Shown here piece by piece: positions 28,221-36,936 of a DNA stretch of 64,000 nt. Below the pieces are notes generated by a model. It saw only the letters and a list, made by a program, of their open reading frames with translations. It was not told where the DNA came from and made no database searches. Both the position numbers and the translations under genes were made by a program. This DNA comes from Thermoanaerobaculia bacterium. Lineage in GTDB: Bacteria > Acidobacteriota > Thermoanaerobaculia > UBA5066. The number at the start of each line of letters is the position of its first letter. The first letter of the stretch is position 1. The stretch covers positions 168,411 to 232,410 of the forward strand of contig JAJVIN010000015.1 of the NCBI GenBank assembly GCA_022071945.1, written 5' to 3'.

Positions 28221-29236
28221 GCGTTCCCCAGCAGCTTCTCGAAAGCGCTCCGCTCGGGCGCGTAGCCGTAGAAGAGCCGGTGAAAGGCCTGAATATCAGT
28301 GACCGGGTCGTCACCGGCCACTCCGCCGTGCAGCCTGGACACGAGCCAGGGAAGGCCGACCAGGCGGTTGACTCCCGGCGGGCCGTCCAGCCAGCCGAAC
28401 GGAAGACTCGGCGCCAGATGGAACCGTCCGCCGCGAAGCGCCGGTAGCCGCCGCCACGTTTCATCTGCCAGTGCCCACGCATAGAACTTCGCGTCCTGGG
28501 TGATGATGACCTCCGGGCCCCAGGCGAGGATCTGTTCGAGAGAGACGCGGGCGACGTTGCCTCCTTGCTTGGCTGCCACGTTGACGCCGCCGGCAAGCTC
28601 GAACGCCTCGGCATTGATCGACCCTGCCAGAGCGGTCTCCAGTCCGTCGGCCCCGCGAGCCAGATAGGCCTTCGGGGTCTTCGTGGCAGCGCGATCGCGC
28701 CGGGCCCTCGCCAGACCCAGCCTCGCTTCCGCGGCTGCCGCAAGCTGCTCTCCGCGGGCCGGGACGCCCAGAATCCGCCCGACTTCGAGAAGCTGCCAGG
28801 CACTGTCGGCCAGACGTCCCGGGATCAAGACGTACGGCACACGGGCGCGGGCATGGAGGCTCTCAGCCGTCGAGAGGCGGGTCTCATCGACCGTGCCGGT
28901 GTCGAGGATGAAGTCGGGCGCCAGGGTCAGGAGCTTCTCGAGCGGCATCGTGCTGCCCCGTCCAGCGAGGCGGCCCAGGAAGGGCTGTTCGCGCACGCCG
29001 GGCGCGAGCCAGGCCCGCGCCTCGGCCGACAACTCCTGTGGCCAGCCCAGGAGCTTTTCGGGCGCAAGGACATGGGCCAGGACTGCGGCCGGAGGCCCGG
29101 CCGCGAAGACGCGCTTCACCCGGCCGGGCGCGGGCAGCCGGCCGAAGACGTGGACCTTGGGCGTCGCCGTCTCTCCCGAGAGGGCACCCGAGAAGGGAAG
29201 CGCGGTGAGCGCCGCGAGAAACGCCCGGCGGTTCAT
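28217..29236 (-). CDS. Periplasmic metal-chelate/corrinoid-binding protein (FecB/BtuF-like)
   Basis: A 339-residue class III solute-binding protein. The N-terminus MNRRAFLAALTALPFSGA is a twin-arginine-like signal (RRAFL). The mature part shows the family layout: VKRVFAAGPPAAVLAHVL, then LLTLAPDFILDTG, then GVNVAAKQGGNVARVSLEQILAWGPEVIIT in the second lobe. No lipobox is seen. It lies 7 nt after the TonB-receptor remnant stop and overlaps the permease gene, consistent with a former receptor-binding protein-permease-ATPase operon. Confidence 0.88.
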   Translation of the reverse strand: MNRRAFLAALTALPFSGALSGETATPKVHVFGRLPAPGRVKRVFAAGPPAAVLAHVLAPEKLLGWPQELSAEARAWLAPGVREQPFLGRLAGRGSTMPLEKLLTLAPDFILDTGTVDETRLSTAESLHARARVPYVLIPGRLADSAWQLLEVGRILGVPARGEQLAAAAEARLGLARARRDRAATKTPKAYLARGADGLETALAGSINAEAFELAGGVNVAAKQGGNVARVSLEQILAWGPEVIITQDAKFYAWALADETWRRLPALRGGRFHLAPSLPFGWLDGPPGVNRLVGLPWLVSRLHGGVAGDDPVTDIQAFHRLFYGYAPERSAFEKLLGNA

Positions 29237-29243
29237 GAGGACC

Positions 29244-29440
29244 TCATCGAAAGTCGAAGCGAAGGCTGGCGAACCAGACGCGAGCCGGCGCGGGGTTGCT
29301 GATGTTCTCTGGGTCCATCCACGTCACGTTGCCGCCGGATTTTGATTGTCTGCCGATGGGCGTCTGGATGTCGAGGTTGAGTCCGTTCACGTGCGGGCTT
29401 CTCTCCGAGATCCTGCGGAGGCTCCGCGGGTTGAGCCCTG
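29244..29440 (-). pseudogene. C-terminal remnant of a TonB-dependent receptor
   Basis: A minus-strand frame ending at 29244 reads SPHVNGLNLDIQTPIGRQ and finishes NPAPARVWFASLRFDFR, the form of the last barrel strands of TonB-dependent outer-membrane receptors (NP-R-V-x-L-R-F-x-F). Only about 50-60 residues remain before the NAD kinase gene intervenes; no start or plug domain exists. The stop is 7 nt before the binding-protein gene, where an intact receptor gene of this type of operon would end. Likely a deletion or rearrangement scar. Confidence 0.55.
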
Positions 29441-30367
29441 TCAGCCCCGGCCGGGCACGAGAAGGTTGAGCGTTCGGGAAGAAAGCTGGATGGTGACGGA
29501 CTGTCCATCCAGGAACTCCAGCCGGTCCGCCTCGATACCGTCCGCGAAGATCACACCGCCAGCGGCCATCTCGGAAAGGACCAGGAGCGGCTCTTCCGGA
29601 CTGATCGAGCCCTGTGTCAACCGCGTTCCCGTGGAGACAGAAGGAAAAGGTTCCCGGACAAACCAGGCAAGGCGTTGTTCTTCCGGCCCTGGCAGCTGGC
29701 CGGCATCCTCGCGGAGCCTCGAAACCGACAGCGCCCATCCCGTGCCCCCGGTCCCGGTGGCGCAGATCACGCCGGAGGACGACTGCCTCTCTTCCACTCC
29801 TTCCGAGCGGAGCCGGTAAACCGCCGACTGGTGGCTCTGATGCCCGATGAAGACTTCGTTCAAAGCCAGGAGCGTCTGCCCGTCCTCGCGCCTGGCCTCG
29901 GCCATCGCCCGCTTCTCGACGGAGAATGTCTGTCCCTGCTGGGTCTCGAGCCAGCCGAGGATGGACCCGAAGGACTCTGGCCTGTGCCGGCAGAGCACAC
30001 CGTCGTAGGCCGCGGGATCGGGATTGATGCCGGCGGTGATCTGGCCAGAGAGGTACTTCGACGTGTTGGCCACGAGCCCGTCCTGGCCGACGACGACGAC
30101 CACATCCTCCGGGGCGAAGAGGAACCGGTCGAGGAGTCCACGCTCGACGAAGGTGCGTTTGCGATCCGGCGGGAGGACCTCGAGGACCATCCGCACCGCC
30201 CCCTGGAGTTTCTCGTGGGCCTCCTCGGCACCCTGGATCGACTTCCCCCGTGACGAGAGATAGAAGCGTGCCTGTCCCAGGGTCCCGTGCCGCTCGAGGA
30301 GCAGCTCGAGCTGTGTCTTCCGGGTGACGAGGACGATCCTCGGTTCCGTCCGAGACGTCTTCTTCAT
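29441..30367 (-). CDS. NAD kinase-like protein (NADK2/diacylglycerol-kinase fold)
   Basis: A 308-residue protein. VVVVVGQDGLVANTSKYL corresponds to the GGDGT nucleotide loop (Gly-Gln-Asp-Gly here). TAGINPDPAAYDGVLCR, ALNEVFIGHQSHQSAVYRL (NE/D motif) and SSGVICATGTGGTGWALSV (ATP-binding Gly/Thr-rich region) follow in the order seen in NAD kinases, nearest to the mitochondrial NADK2 type. It would phosphorylate NAD to NADP. The changed first loop leaves substrate specificity open. It overlaps the SPFH gene stop by 4 bp. Confidence 0.75.
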   Translation of the reverse strand: MKKTSRTEPRIVLVTRKTQLELLLERHGTLGQARFYLSSRGKSIQGAEEAHEKLQGAVRMVLEVLPPDRKRTFVERGLLDRFLFAPEDVVVVVGQDGLVANTSKYLSGQITAGINPDPAAYDGVLCRHRPESFGSILGWLETQQGQTFSVEKRAMAEARREDGQTLLALNEVFIGHQSHQSAVYRLRSEGVEERQSSSGVICATGTGGTGWALSVSRLREDAGQLPGPEEQRLAWFVREPFPSVSTGTRLTQGSISPEEPLLVLSEMAAGGVIFADGIEADRLEFLDGQSVTIQLSSRTLNLLVPGRG

Positions 30368-31404
30368 TCGCCCGTGTGATCCCTCAGGAACTGCTGCAGG
30401 GCGGATGCGAGGAGGTCAGGCGTGACATTGAGGTGCTGGATCCCCTGGACCTTGCCCGCGAATTCCTGCATGGCAAGGCCCCAGGCGACCCGGGCGGGAG
30501 CGGTCGTGAAGAGAGCGATCCGCTTTTCCTCGGCTTCGTGGCGTGCGGCTGCCAGCGTCCGGGCCGCTTCCGCCTCTCCGGAAGCCCGGACCGCGACGTC
30601 ACGGGCGAAGTCCCGGGCGGCCAGCTCGGTGCAGACACCGTCGGACTCGACCTTTGCCTTCTGGGCGGCGGACTCCTTCTGGACCTCGAGGAGCTTGTTG
30701 GCCCCTCGCTGCTGGATGAGGAGTTCCTGCCGTCTGGCGAGTTCGATCTCCGAGGCGAGTTCGTTCTCCTTGATCGCCCGCTCTTTCTCGACGGCCAGGG
30801 CCCGTCTCTCGAAAACGGCTTCGTCCGCCTTCTGCTGAAGCGCCTCTCGCGCCGGGGTCTGCAGAGCCTTTTCCAGCTCCGCCGACGGGGCGACCTTGCG
30901 GACCTGGATCGACACCATCGACAGCCCCATCGCCTCGATCTCCGGATCTTTCTTCAGGCTCTCTTCCATCCGGGCCCGGATCACCTCGGCTCCCGACCGG
31001 ATGGCTTCCACGACCGGAACCCCGGTCAGGTAGGAACGCCCGGCCTGCTGCGCTCGCTGCGCCCAGAAGCTCGCGAGCCGCTCGAGCGGCTGCTGGATCA
31101 GCAGGCCTGTCTTGAGCGAGATGGTGAAGTTGACGCGTTCAGCCGTACGTTCCGGGTTCTGACACCGGTAGATCAGCGTGCACTGGACCGTGACGTCCTG
31201 GTAGTCCGAGGAGCGTTCCGTCAGGAGGAAGGTCGTTTCGATGTCTTCGACGGGCACCTCGGCGATGGCGGCGGAGAGCGGGCTGAACCAGTAGGCGAGC
31301 CCTGCCCCTTTTCTCACCAGCCTTCCCCTCCGGTAGTGCAGGACGTACTGGTTTGGCTGGGCGCGCAGGTGCGAAAGGAAAGGGAGATGAGAGATGTGCG
31401 CCAT
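30364..31404 (-). CDS. SPFH/band-7 domain protein
   Basis: 346 residues from ATG 31404 (CGGAG ribosome site). After a short soluble N-terminus comes a stomatin/prohibitin-like domain (QYVLHYRRGRLVRKGAGLAYWF; DYQDVTVQCTLIYR; SIQVRKVAPSAELEKALQTPAREALQQ). A long Ala/Glu coiled coil (about residues 215-300) follows, then a folded tail ending LLASALQQFLRDH. No membrane helix is present, so membrane association would be indirect. The start codon of the NAD kinase overlaps its stop, a coupled pair. Confidence 0.85.
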   Translation of the reverse strand: MAHISHLPFLSHLRAQPNQYVLHYRRGRLVRKGAGLAYWFSPLSAAIAEVPVEDIETTFLLTERSSDYQDVTVQCTLIYRCQNPERTAERVNFTISLKTGLLIQQPLERLASFWAQRAQQAGRSYLTGVPVVEAIRSGAEVIRARMEESLKKDPEIEAMGLSMVSIQVRKVAPSAELEKALQTPAREALQQKADEAVFERRALAVEKERAIKENELASEIELARRQELLIQQRGANKLLEVQKESAAQKAKVESDGVCTELAARDFARDVAVRASGEAEAARTLAAARHEAEEKRIALFTTAPARVAWGLAMQEFAGKVQGIQHLNVTPDLLASALQQFLRDHTGE

Positions 31405-31497
31405 CGATGTCTCCGATCCGGCGGAGCATACCGTTTCGCCCTGGGTCCCTCCGGCCCCTTCGGTGTTCATGTACTCTCTCGAAAACCGGAGGAAACC

Positions 31498-32154
31498 ATG
31501 CCGCTCGATCTTGCTACCCGTTTGCGCAACGAGACCGCCAGCGCCCAGCAGCGCGCCGAAAAGGCGGGCTTCTTGACCCGCCTCGCCGAGCGGACGGCCA
31601 GCCGGGCCGCCTACCGCGCTCTCCTCCTCGATCTCGCCGCGATCTACGGCGCTCTCGAGACGGAACTCGAGACTCGAGCGGAGCACCCCGTCGTGGCGAA
31701 GCTGCAGTTCCCCGAGCTGTGGCGCTCCGAGGGCCTGGCAGCCGACTGCAAGGCCTTCGAGGTCGATCCCACGGCACCCCCATCCGAGCCAGCGGCCCGT
31801 TACATAGCTCGAATTCGTCAGGCCGCCGAAGGCGACCCGTCACTCCTGGCCGGGCACTTCTATGCGCGGCACGCCTCCGGCCTCGTCACGACCCAAATTC
31901 TGAAGCGCGCGATCGAGTCGGTCTTCGCCGGCGGGACTGCCGACTTCTACGACTACGGCGACGTCAACATCTCCGTGATGCGCAATACGCTTCGGATGAG
32001 GTTCAACGAGCTGCCGCTGACACCCGCTCAGGCCGGCGACGTCGTCAAGGAGGCGATCCTGTCCTTCGAGCTCGGGGCCGCCGTCTTCGAGGCTCCGGAG
32101 AAGGCCACGCCGCCTCCACCCCCGGCTCCTCCCGCGCCGCCCGCGGCTGGTTGA
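31498..32154 (+). CDS. Heme-oxygenase-fold protein lacking the heme ligand
   Basis: 218 residues from ATG 31498 with GGAGG at ideal spacing. The helical pattern matches biliverdin-forming heme oxygenases: TRLRNETASAQQRAEKAGF aligns with the first helix, LLDLAAIYGALETEL with the second, and FYARHASGLVTTQILKR with the distal helix. The proximal heme His of the family (xxxHxxAE) is Gln in this protein (SAQQRAE), and the distal GDLSGGQ becomes SGLVTTQ. Heme cleavage is therefore doubtful. The C-terminus is a Pro/Ala tail. Downstream is a VOC gene. Confidence 0.7.
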   Translation: MPLDLATRLRNETASAQQRAEKAGFLTRLAERTASRAAYRALLLDLAAIYGALETELETRAEHPVVAKLQFPELWRSEGLAADCKAFEVDPTAPPSEPAARYIARIRQAAEGDPSLLAGHFYARHASGLVTTQILKRAIESVFAGGTADFYDYGDVNISVMRNTLRMRFNELPLTPAQAGDVVKEAILSFELGAAVFEAPEKATPPPPPAPPAPPAAG

Positions 32155-32205
32155 ACACACGATCAAAGACAAGCAGAGACCGGATCGAGCCGGAAGGAGG
32201 ATTCG

Positions 32206-32577
<372 letters not shown>

Positions 32578-32621
32578 GCGAGTGGCGTTTCGGGCTTTCG
32601 TGGGACGCGCGGAGGCTCACC

Positions 32622-33605
32622 TCAGACGAGGGTCGCCCCTTCCGCCAGACCCGGACGGACCAGCTCGTCCAGACGTTCGAGTTGAGCGGCGCTGAGCCGA
32701 AGCTCCGCCGCTCTTGCGTTCTCGGCGATCCTCTCCGCCTTGCGGGTTCCCGGGATGGGGAAGACCGCGTCCTGCCGGTGGAGCAGCCAGGCCAGCGCCA
32801 GTTGCGCGGGTGTGACCCCGAGATCCCGAGCGAAGCTCATGAAGGGCGCGAACCGGTCCCTGTTTCTGACCAGGTTCTCCTCTGAGTAACGGGGATTGAA
32901 CTGCCGGAAGTCTCCCTTGGGGATCTCCTGCACGGCGCCTGTCAGGAATCCGCTCCCGAGGGGTGCCCAGGCCACGAGCGCGATGTCCAGCCTGCGGAGA
33001 ACGGGCAGAAGGGCCGTCTCTGCCTCACGCCGCCATGCCGAGTACTCGTACTGAACGGCGGTGACAGGATGGACCGCGTGGGCGCGCTCCACCTGATCCG
33101 CCGTCACGTTGCTCAGCCCGATGTGGCGGACCCGCCCGGCCTCCACCTCCCGCGCCATCGCTCCGACCGTCTCCTCGATGGGAACCGCAGGGTCCGGGTA
33201 GTGGAGATACCAGAGGTCGACCGTGTCGATCCCGAGACGGCGCAGGCTGGCGTCCAGGCAGGCGCGCGCGTAGTCCGGCCTCCCATTGATCTTCAGGGAG
33301 AATCCCCACCCCGTGGGCAGGTCCGTGCCGGTCCAAGCGGGGTCGAAGACGATGCCGAACTTCGTGGCCACGAAGGCGTCTGTCCGCCTGCCTCTGATCG
33401 CCTGTCCCACGAGTTCCTCGTTGTGCCCGTTTCCGTAGGCATCGGCGGAGTCGATCATCGTCATCCCCGCCGCGAGGGCCTGCTGGATCGTCTCGACGGC
33501 TGCCCCGTCGTCGCTGGCCCCGTAGTAGCCCTCCAAGACCATGGCGCCGTATCCGATGGCCCCGATCGCGGGGCCGTCCTTGCCGAGAGGCCGCTTGTCG
33601 ATCAT
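32622..33605 (-). CDS. Aldo/keto reductase
   Basis: A 327-residue NADPH-dependent oxidoreductase of the AKR13-like group. IGYGAMVLEGYYG starts the barrel; the catalytic tetrad is visible as Asp in MIDSADAYGNGHNEEL, Tyr in the same segment, Lys in FVATKFG and His in WYLHYPDP. The C-terminal PIPGTRKAERIAENA binds the 2'-phosphate of NADPH. Substrate unknown. Convergent with the VOC gene. Confidence 0.9.
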   Translation of the reverse strand: MIDKRPLGKDGPAIGAIGYGAMVLEGYYGASDDGAAVETIQQALAAGMTMIDSADAYGNGHNEELVGQAIRGRRTDAFVATKFGIVFDPAWTGTDLPTGWGFSLKINGRPDYARACLDASLRRLGIDTVDLWYLHYPDPAVPIEETVGAMAREVEAGRVRHIGLSNVTADQVERAHAVHPVTAVQYEYSAWRREAETALLPVLRRLDIALVAWAPLGSGFLTGAVQEIPKGDFRQFNPRYSEENLVRNRDRFAPFMSFARDLGVTPAQLALAWLLHRQDAVFPIPGTRKAERIAENARAAELRLSAAQLERLDELVRPGLAEGATLV

Positions 33606-33714
33606 CGTCTCCTCCTCGAGAACGCGCGATACAGTGTGTGATTTTCCAGCGGCAGCAAGGATTTCTCTATCGGGTGCGAAGGGAACCGTGTTCCTTCATG
33701 TCGCTCCTCTGGCC

Positions 33715-34458
33715 TCAGAACCGGAACGACACCCCTCCGATGGCGGTGGTGAACCAGGCAAAGCTGTAGACCTCGTCATTGTCCGCTCCCCCCTCGAGGG
33801 TCCGGACGCCGGCGAAGACATCGACCTTCGGGGAGACCCGCGCTTCCAGGCGCAGAGCGATGTCCTCCGCGCGGCCCTGGCTCGCACCGAGGGCGTCGAC
33901 GTCGAGATCGAGCGCGAGGGTGTCCGACATCTGCCACTTCACGCCGCCGTAGAGGAGGGGCACGAAGCCAGTGTTGGTCTTGGCGCTCGTCACGCCTCCT
34001 CCCGCCAGCTCGATCTTCGCGTCCCGCACCTTGGCGGTGAGGCCGGCCCGGAAGGACACCGGTCCGTTCGAACGGAAGCGGTAGACCCAGGAGAGGCGGT
34101 ACGAGTTGAAGACGTACGTGACGTCGAGCGGCGTGCCTGCGGGGAAGACCGTCCCGTTGAACGACACCGGCTCGTCCTGGCGAAGGGCCGCGGTCGTCCG
34201 CAGAGGAGCCGCCAAGAGGCGCAGCGAGCTGCGCGGACCGAGGTCGTACCAGAGTGTGCCGCGGAACGCGGCAAAGGGGCCTTGGTTCGCCTCGTCGATG
34301 GAGAGGCGAGTCCCGGTGTCACCCGGCACGGCGAAGTCGTTCCGGAGCTGCCAGGCCGCGCCGCCCTCCAGTTCCAGACGGAATCTGTCCGCGGCGGCGG
34401 AGCGAGCGGTGGCTGTGAGCAGGACGAGGGTTGCGAGAAGAACGGTGCGTCGAGTCAT
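33715..34458 (-). CDS. Outer-membrane beta-barrel protein
   Basis: About 247 residues from ATG 34458 (ATG 34467 is an alternative). Residues 1-20 form a signal peptide (TVLLATLVLLTATARSAAA). The rest alternates hydrophobic and polar residues in amphipathic strands (SYRLSWVYRF, VSFRAGLTAKVRDAKIELAG, PLLYGGVKWQM) and ends with Phe (GGVSFRF), the usual assembly signal for outer-membrane barrels. Size suggests 8-10 strands. Ligand unknown. It lies 3' of the SOUL gene on the same strand. Confidence 0.75.
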   Translation of the reverse strand: MTRRTVLLATLVLLTATARSAAADRFRLELEGGAAWQLRNDFAVPGDTGTRLSIDEANQGPFAAFRGTLWYDLGPRSSLRLLAAPLRTTAALRQDEPVSFNGTVFPAGTPLDVTYVFNSYRLSWVYRFRSNGPVSFRAGLTAKVRDAKIELAGGGVTSAKTNTGFVPLLYGGVKWQMSDTLALDLDVDALGASQGRAEDIALRLEARVSPKVDVFAGVRTLEGGADNDEVYSFAWFTTAIGGVSFRF

Positions 34459-34531
34459 CGCACGCATTCCGTGCCGGGCCTCGCTCTGGATGGTGCCGCG
34501 GGGCGACCCGGCTCCTGCGATCCCGACGGTC

Positions 34532-35164
34532 CTATCGCTCGATTTCGACGAGCACCTCGTTGCGGCGGAGGAACCACGGCGTCCACGGCGGATCGTACCG
34601 GGCGTAGACCGGCTCACCCGAAGCAACGAGCCCCTTCGCCGTCACCTCCGCGAGGAGGGCGCGGGCTTTCTCGTCGAACTTCTCGACTCCCCATGTGCCC
34701 GAGAAGCGGACCGCCGCGACGCGCCGCTCGCCGACCCGCCGAAGGACGACCCTGCTGTCGTCGGGGACCGGCATCGACTCGACGGTGGACCCTGCCGGCA
34801 TCGTGAACGCCACCACCCACCCTGATCCCTGGCGCTCCTGGGAAACCGGCGCCGTCATCGCGATCTTCGTCCCCTGCCCGCGGGTCTGAGCGACGGGCGC
34901 CGTCATCGCGATCTTCCGGCCGCCGCCATTGCCACCGAAGATGTAGCCGGCGAGACGGCGGAAGCCCTCGTTGCCCCCCGGCCCGAACTCGTTCGCGACC
35001 ACCGTCTCGGCGACGACGACGGGGTCGTACAGGCGAATCTGGAAGGAGCCGTGATCGGCCTCCACGCGGTACTTCGGTTCCTCGGTTGCCATCAACTCCC
35101 CCGCTCCCGCCGTGCCAAGGGCGATTGCCAGCACCACGAACAGGCGTTTCGATTCGTTTCTCAC
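34532..35164 (-). CDS. SOUL-family heme-binding protein
   Basis: About 210 residues. A hydrophobic N-terminus (RLFVVLAIALGTAGAGELMA) resembles a signal peptide. The SOUL fold follows: YRVEADHGSFQIRLYDPVVVAETVV, then GFRRLAGYIFGGN and a doubled KIAMTAPV motif (the family's MTAPV signature appears twice), and ERRVAAVRFSG. The start is uncertain: GTG 35164 is only 1 nt after AGGAGG, too close, while ATG 35209 gives a long basic leader. Such proteins bind heme or porphyrin; the family's enzymatic role is unsettled. Confidence 0.8.
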   Translation of the reverse strand: MRNESKRLFVVLAIALGTAGAGELMATEEPKYRVEADHGSFQIRLYDPVVVAETVVANEFGPGGNEGFRRLAGYIFGGNGGGRKIAMTAPVAQTRGQGTKIAMTAPVSQERQGSGWVVAFTMPAGSTVESMPVPDDSRVVLRRVGERRVAAVRFSGTWGVEKFDEKARALLAEVTAKGLVASGEPVYARYDPPWTPWFLRRNEVLVEIER

Positions 35165-35364
35165 GCCTCCTCTACGACGCGCGGATTCGTTTGGAGGGGG
35201 CCCCTCCATTCCCAGTGAGTGGTGCGCGTGAGTCTACTCACTGGGCTTACGTATGGCGATCGCTCTGGACCGCTCTCGACACACATCCCGCGCGCATGTC
35301 GTCGCCAACACCTCGTGCACCGCTTTCCCGCCGATCCGCGACGGGATGGCGTGGCCGGGCCCCC

Positions 35365-36582
35365 TCACTTCCCGCCGGAAAGGCTCTCCCGGATCCGGGC
35401 ATACACCTCCGGCCGGCTCAGGAGGTCCATGTGCCCCATCCCCATGCCCACCCACTGACGGGATTCGGGAATCGGAAGCGTCCGGGCAGGATCCCTGTGA
35501 CGCCCGAGGGCGCTGTCGACGGGCACGAGGCCGTCTCCCATCAGGTGCCCTTTCAGGCTGCCCGCCTCTCTCCCGAGGGTCGCGGCCAGGGCGTGGCAGG
35601 TGACGCCCTCGGGCAGCGGAACGATTCGGCGCGGGTCCGGAGCGTGGGAGAAACGATCACGCCCTTCCCAGTCCTCGTCGAGGAGGCTTCCGTGCCGAAG
35701 GTCCGTGATGCCCGCCCCGCGAATCTTGCCGAGCCGAGCGAAGGGGGCGCTGTAGGGCGTGACGCCCAGAGCGACGTTCACCCAGTTCCCGCCACGCTCG
35801 AGAGGGGCGCCGTGATGCGGCGTTCCCAGAAAGACGAGGTGGCGGAGCTTCCTTGTCCACCTGGCCCCTGCTTCTGCCGCGTAGTGGCAGGCACTGCGCG
35901 CCACCAGTCCGCCCATGCTGTGGCTGACGATCGACAGCTCCCGAAGCCGTACAGGCCACTGGCTCACCAGTTCTTCCATCAGCCTGGCGAAGGCCCGCCC
36001 GTTGATCGAGACGTGGAGCCCGGAAGGGTAGAAGAGATACACGGGCGTGTACCCCAGATCCCTCGCCAGGGCAGCACCGTGGTCGTGGCCGTTGCGGCTC
36101 CACTGAAGATCGTTCATGCAGAGCCCGTGAACGAGGACCAGGAGCTTCCCGGTGGGGCGCGGGATGGCTTCCTCCAAGGTCTCCTTCTGCAAGGCCAGAG
36201 TCTTTCCTTCCCGGCGCAGGACCATCGAGAAGGCGAGAGGGTTGCCCGTCACCCTGAGGTAATCCCCCAGGACTCCGTTCAGCGCAGCCTTCACCCCATC
36301 ACGGCCCGGGCCCGTGTCCTCATCCGCAAGGTAGGGCGACAGCTCCGCGAGGAGGGTGTCGATACCGCGGCCCACCACACGGGTGACTCCCCGGATGCTC
36401 CTGTAGACGAGCCCGGTGGCGCCGGTCGTGGGTCCGTCCGGGGGGGCCACCAGGATGCCCGGCCCGAGCGCGATGTTCCTGTGGACGGCCTCCACGAGGC
36501 TCGTCAGGCCCGCGACTCCATCGATCGCGAGCCGGCTGAATCCACGAGCATCACCAGCGTCGAGCCGGGTCAGCCTTGGCAT
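35365..36582 (-). CDS. Alpha/beta hydrolase, lipase-like
   Basis: A 405-residue protein. LLVLVHGLCMNDLQW is the oxyanion loop and IVSHSMGGLVARSACHY the nucleophile elbow with Ser in SHSMGG. FLGTPHHGAPLERGGNW is typical of bacterial triacylglycerol lipases and PGAP1-like enzymes, and a late His (MGMGHMDLL) fits the triad. No signal peptide is seen; the N-terminal 130 residues are a separate helical region. It lies downstream of the small Cys protein and divergent from the TetR gene at 36937, beside an acyl-CoA synthetase, suggesting a lipid role. Confidence 0.82.
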   Translation of the reverse strand: MPRLTRLDAGDARGFSRLAIDGVAGLTSLVEAVHRNIALGPGILVAPPDGPTTGATGLVYRSIRGVTRVVGRGIDTLLAELSPYLADEDTGPGRDGVKAALNGVLGDYLRVTGNPLAFSMVLRREGKTLALQKETLEEAIPRPTGKLLVLVHGLCMNDLQWSRNGHDHGAALARDLGYTPVYLFYPSGLHVSINGRAFARLMEELVSQWPVRLRELSIVSHSMGGLVARSACHYAAEAGARWTRKLRHLVFLGTPHHGAPLERGGNWVNVALGVTPYSAPFARLGKIRGAGITDLRHGSLLDEDWEGRDRFSHAPDPRRIVPLPEGVTCHALAATLGREAGSLKGHLMGDGLVPVDSALGRHRDPARTLPIPESRQWVGMGMGHMDLLSRPEVYARIRESLSGGK

Positions 36583-36612
36583 CCTGGCCTCTTCTTCTGC
36601 GGCGTACGGACC

Positions 36613-36837
36613 TCAGTGAATCATCGGGAAACAGCGGTCCCACCGCCCCTCGCGGTCCGACAGGTCGCTCTCGATGGCGCAGCTGGCGCAGAGGGTGCCG
36701 GTCTCTTCCCAGGGTTCCGCCACGACGTTGTGGCAGTGCGGCCGCGCACAGAGCCGAGCTGCGTGTCCCACGGACGCGTCACAGGCGGCGATCATGACCG
36801 GGACGGGAAACCTCGATGCGTTGCTGGGGGAATTCAT
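36613..36837 (-). CDS. Small cysteine-rich protein, possible zinc-binding
   Basis: A 74-residue protein with GGAGG ideally placed before ATG 36837. It holds Cys/His in CARPHCHN and LCASCAIESDL, a spacing that could bind one zinc. No named family is recognised. It is the first gene of the unit containing the lipase and is transcribed away from the TetR gene across the triple inverted repeat, so the regulator probably controls it. Confidence 0.6.
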   Translation of the reverse strand: MNSPSNASRFPVPVMIAACDASVGHAARLCARPHCHNVVAEPWEETGTLCASCAIESDLSDREGRWDRCFPMIH

Positions 36838-36861
36838 GGCGGCCTCCTTGTTCGCCTACTA

Positions 36862-36905
36862 TTACGTCGGCGTAAGTTACCTACCAGTAACCTACGGTCG
36901 CGTAG
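36862..36905. promoter_or_regulatory. Three abutting inverted repeats, probable TetR operator array
   Basis: TTACG-TCGG-CGTAA (36862-36875), GTTAC-CTACCA-GTAAC (36876-36891) and CTACG-GTCG-CGTAG (36892-36905) follow each other without a gap. Each has perfect 5-bp arms. The array lies between the divergent small Cys protein and the TetR gene and ends 31 bp before the TetR start. Confidence 0.65.
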
Positions 36906-36936
36906 TAGAATTGTCAAGGGTCGAGGGCCCCAGAGG

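Noticed and set aside
27235..28803. In-frame upstream extension of the importer ATPase
   Set aside because: It overlaps the permease and binding-protein genes in another frame. The GTG at 27234 in a 4-bp overlap is the natural start.
35086..36936. In-frame N-terminal extension of the TetR regulator at 36937
   Set aside because: The extension is antisense to the lipase and the small Cys-protein gene, and TetR homology begins only after 36937.
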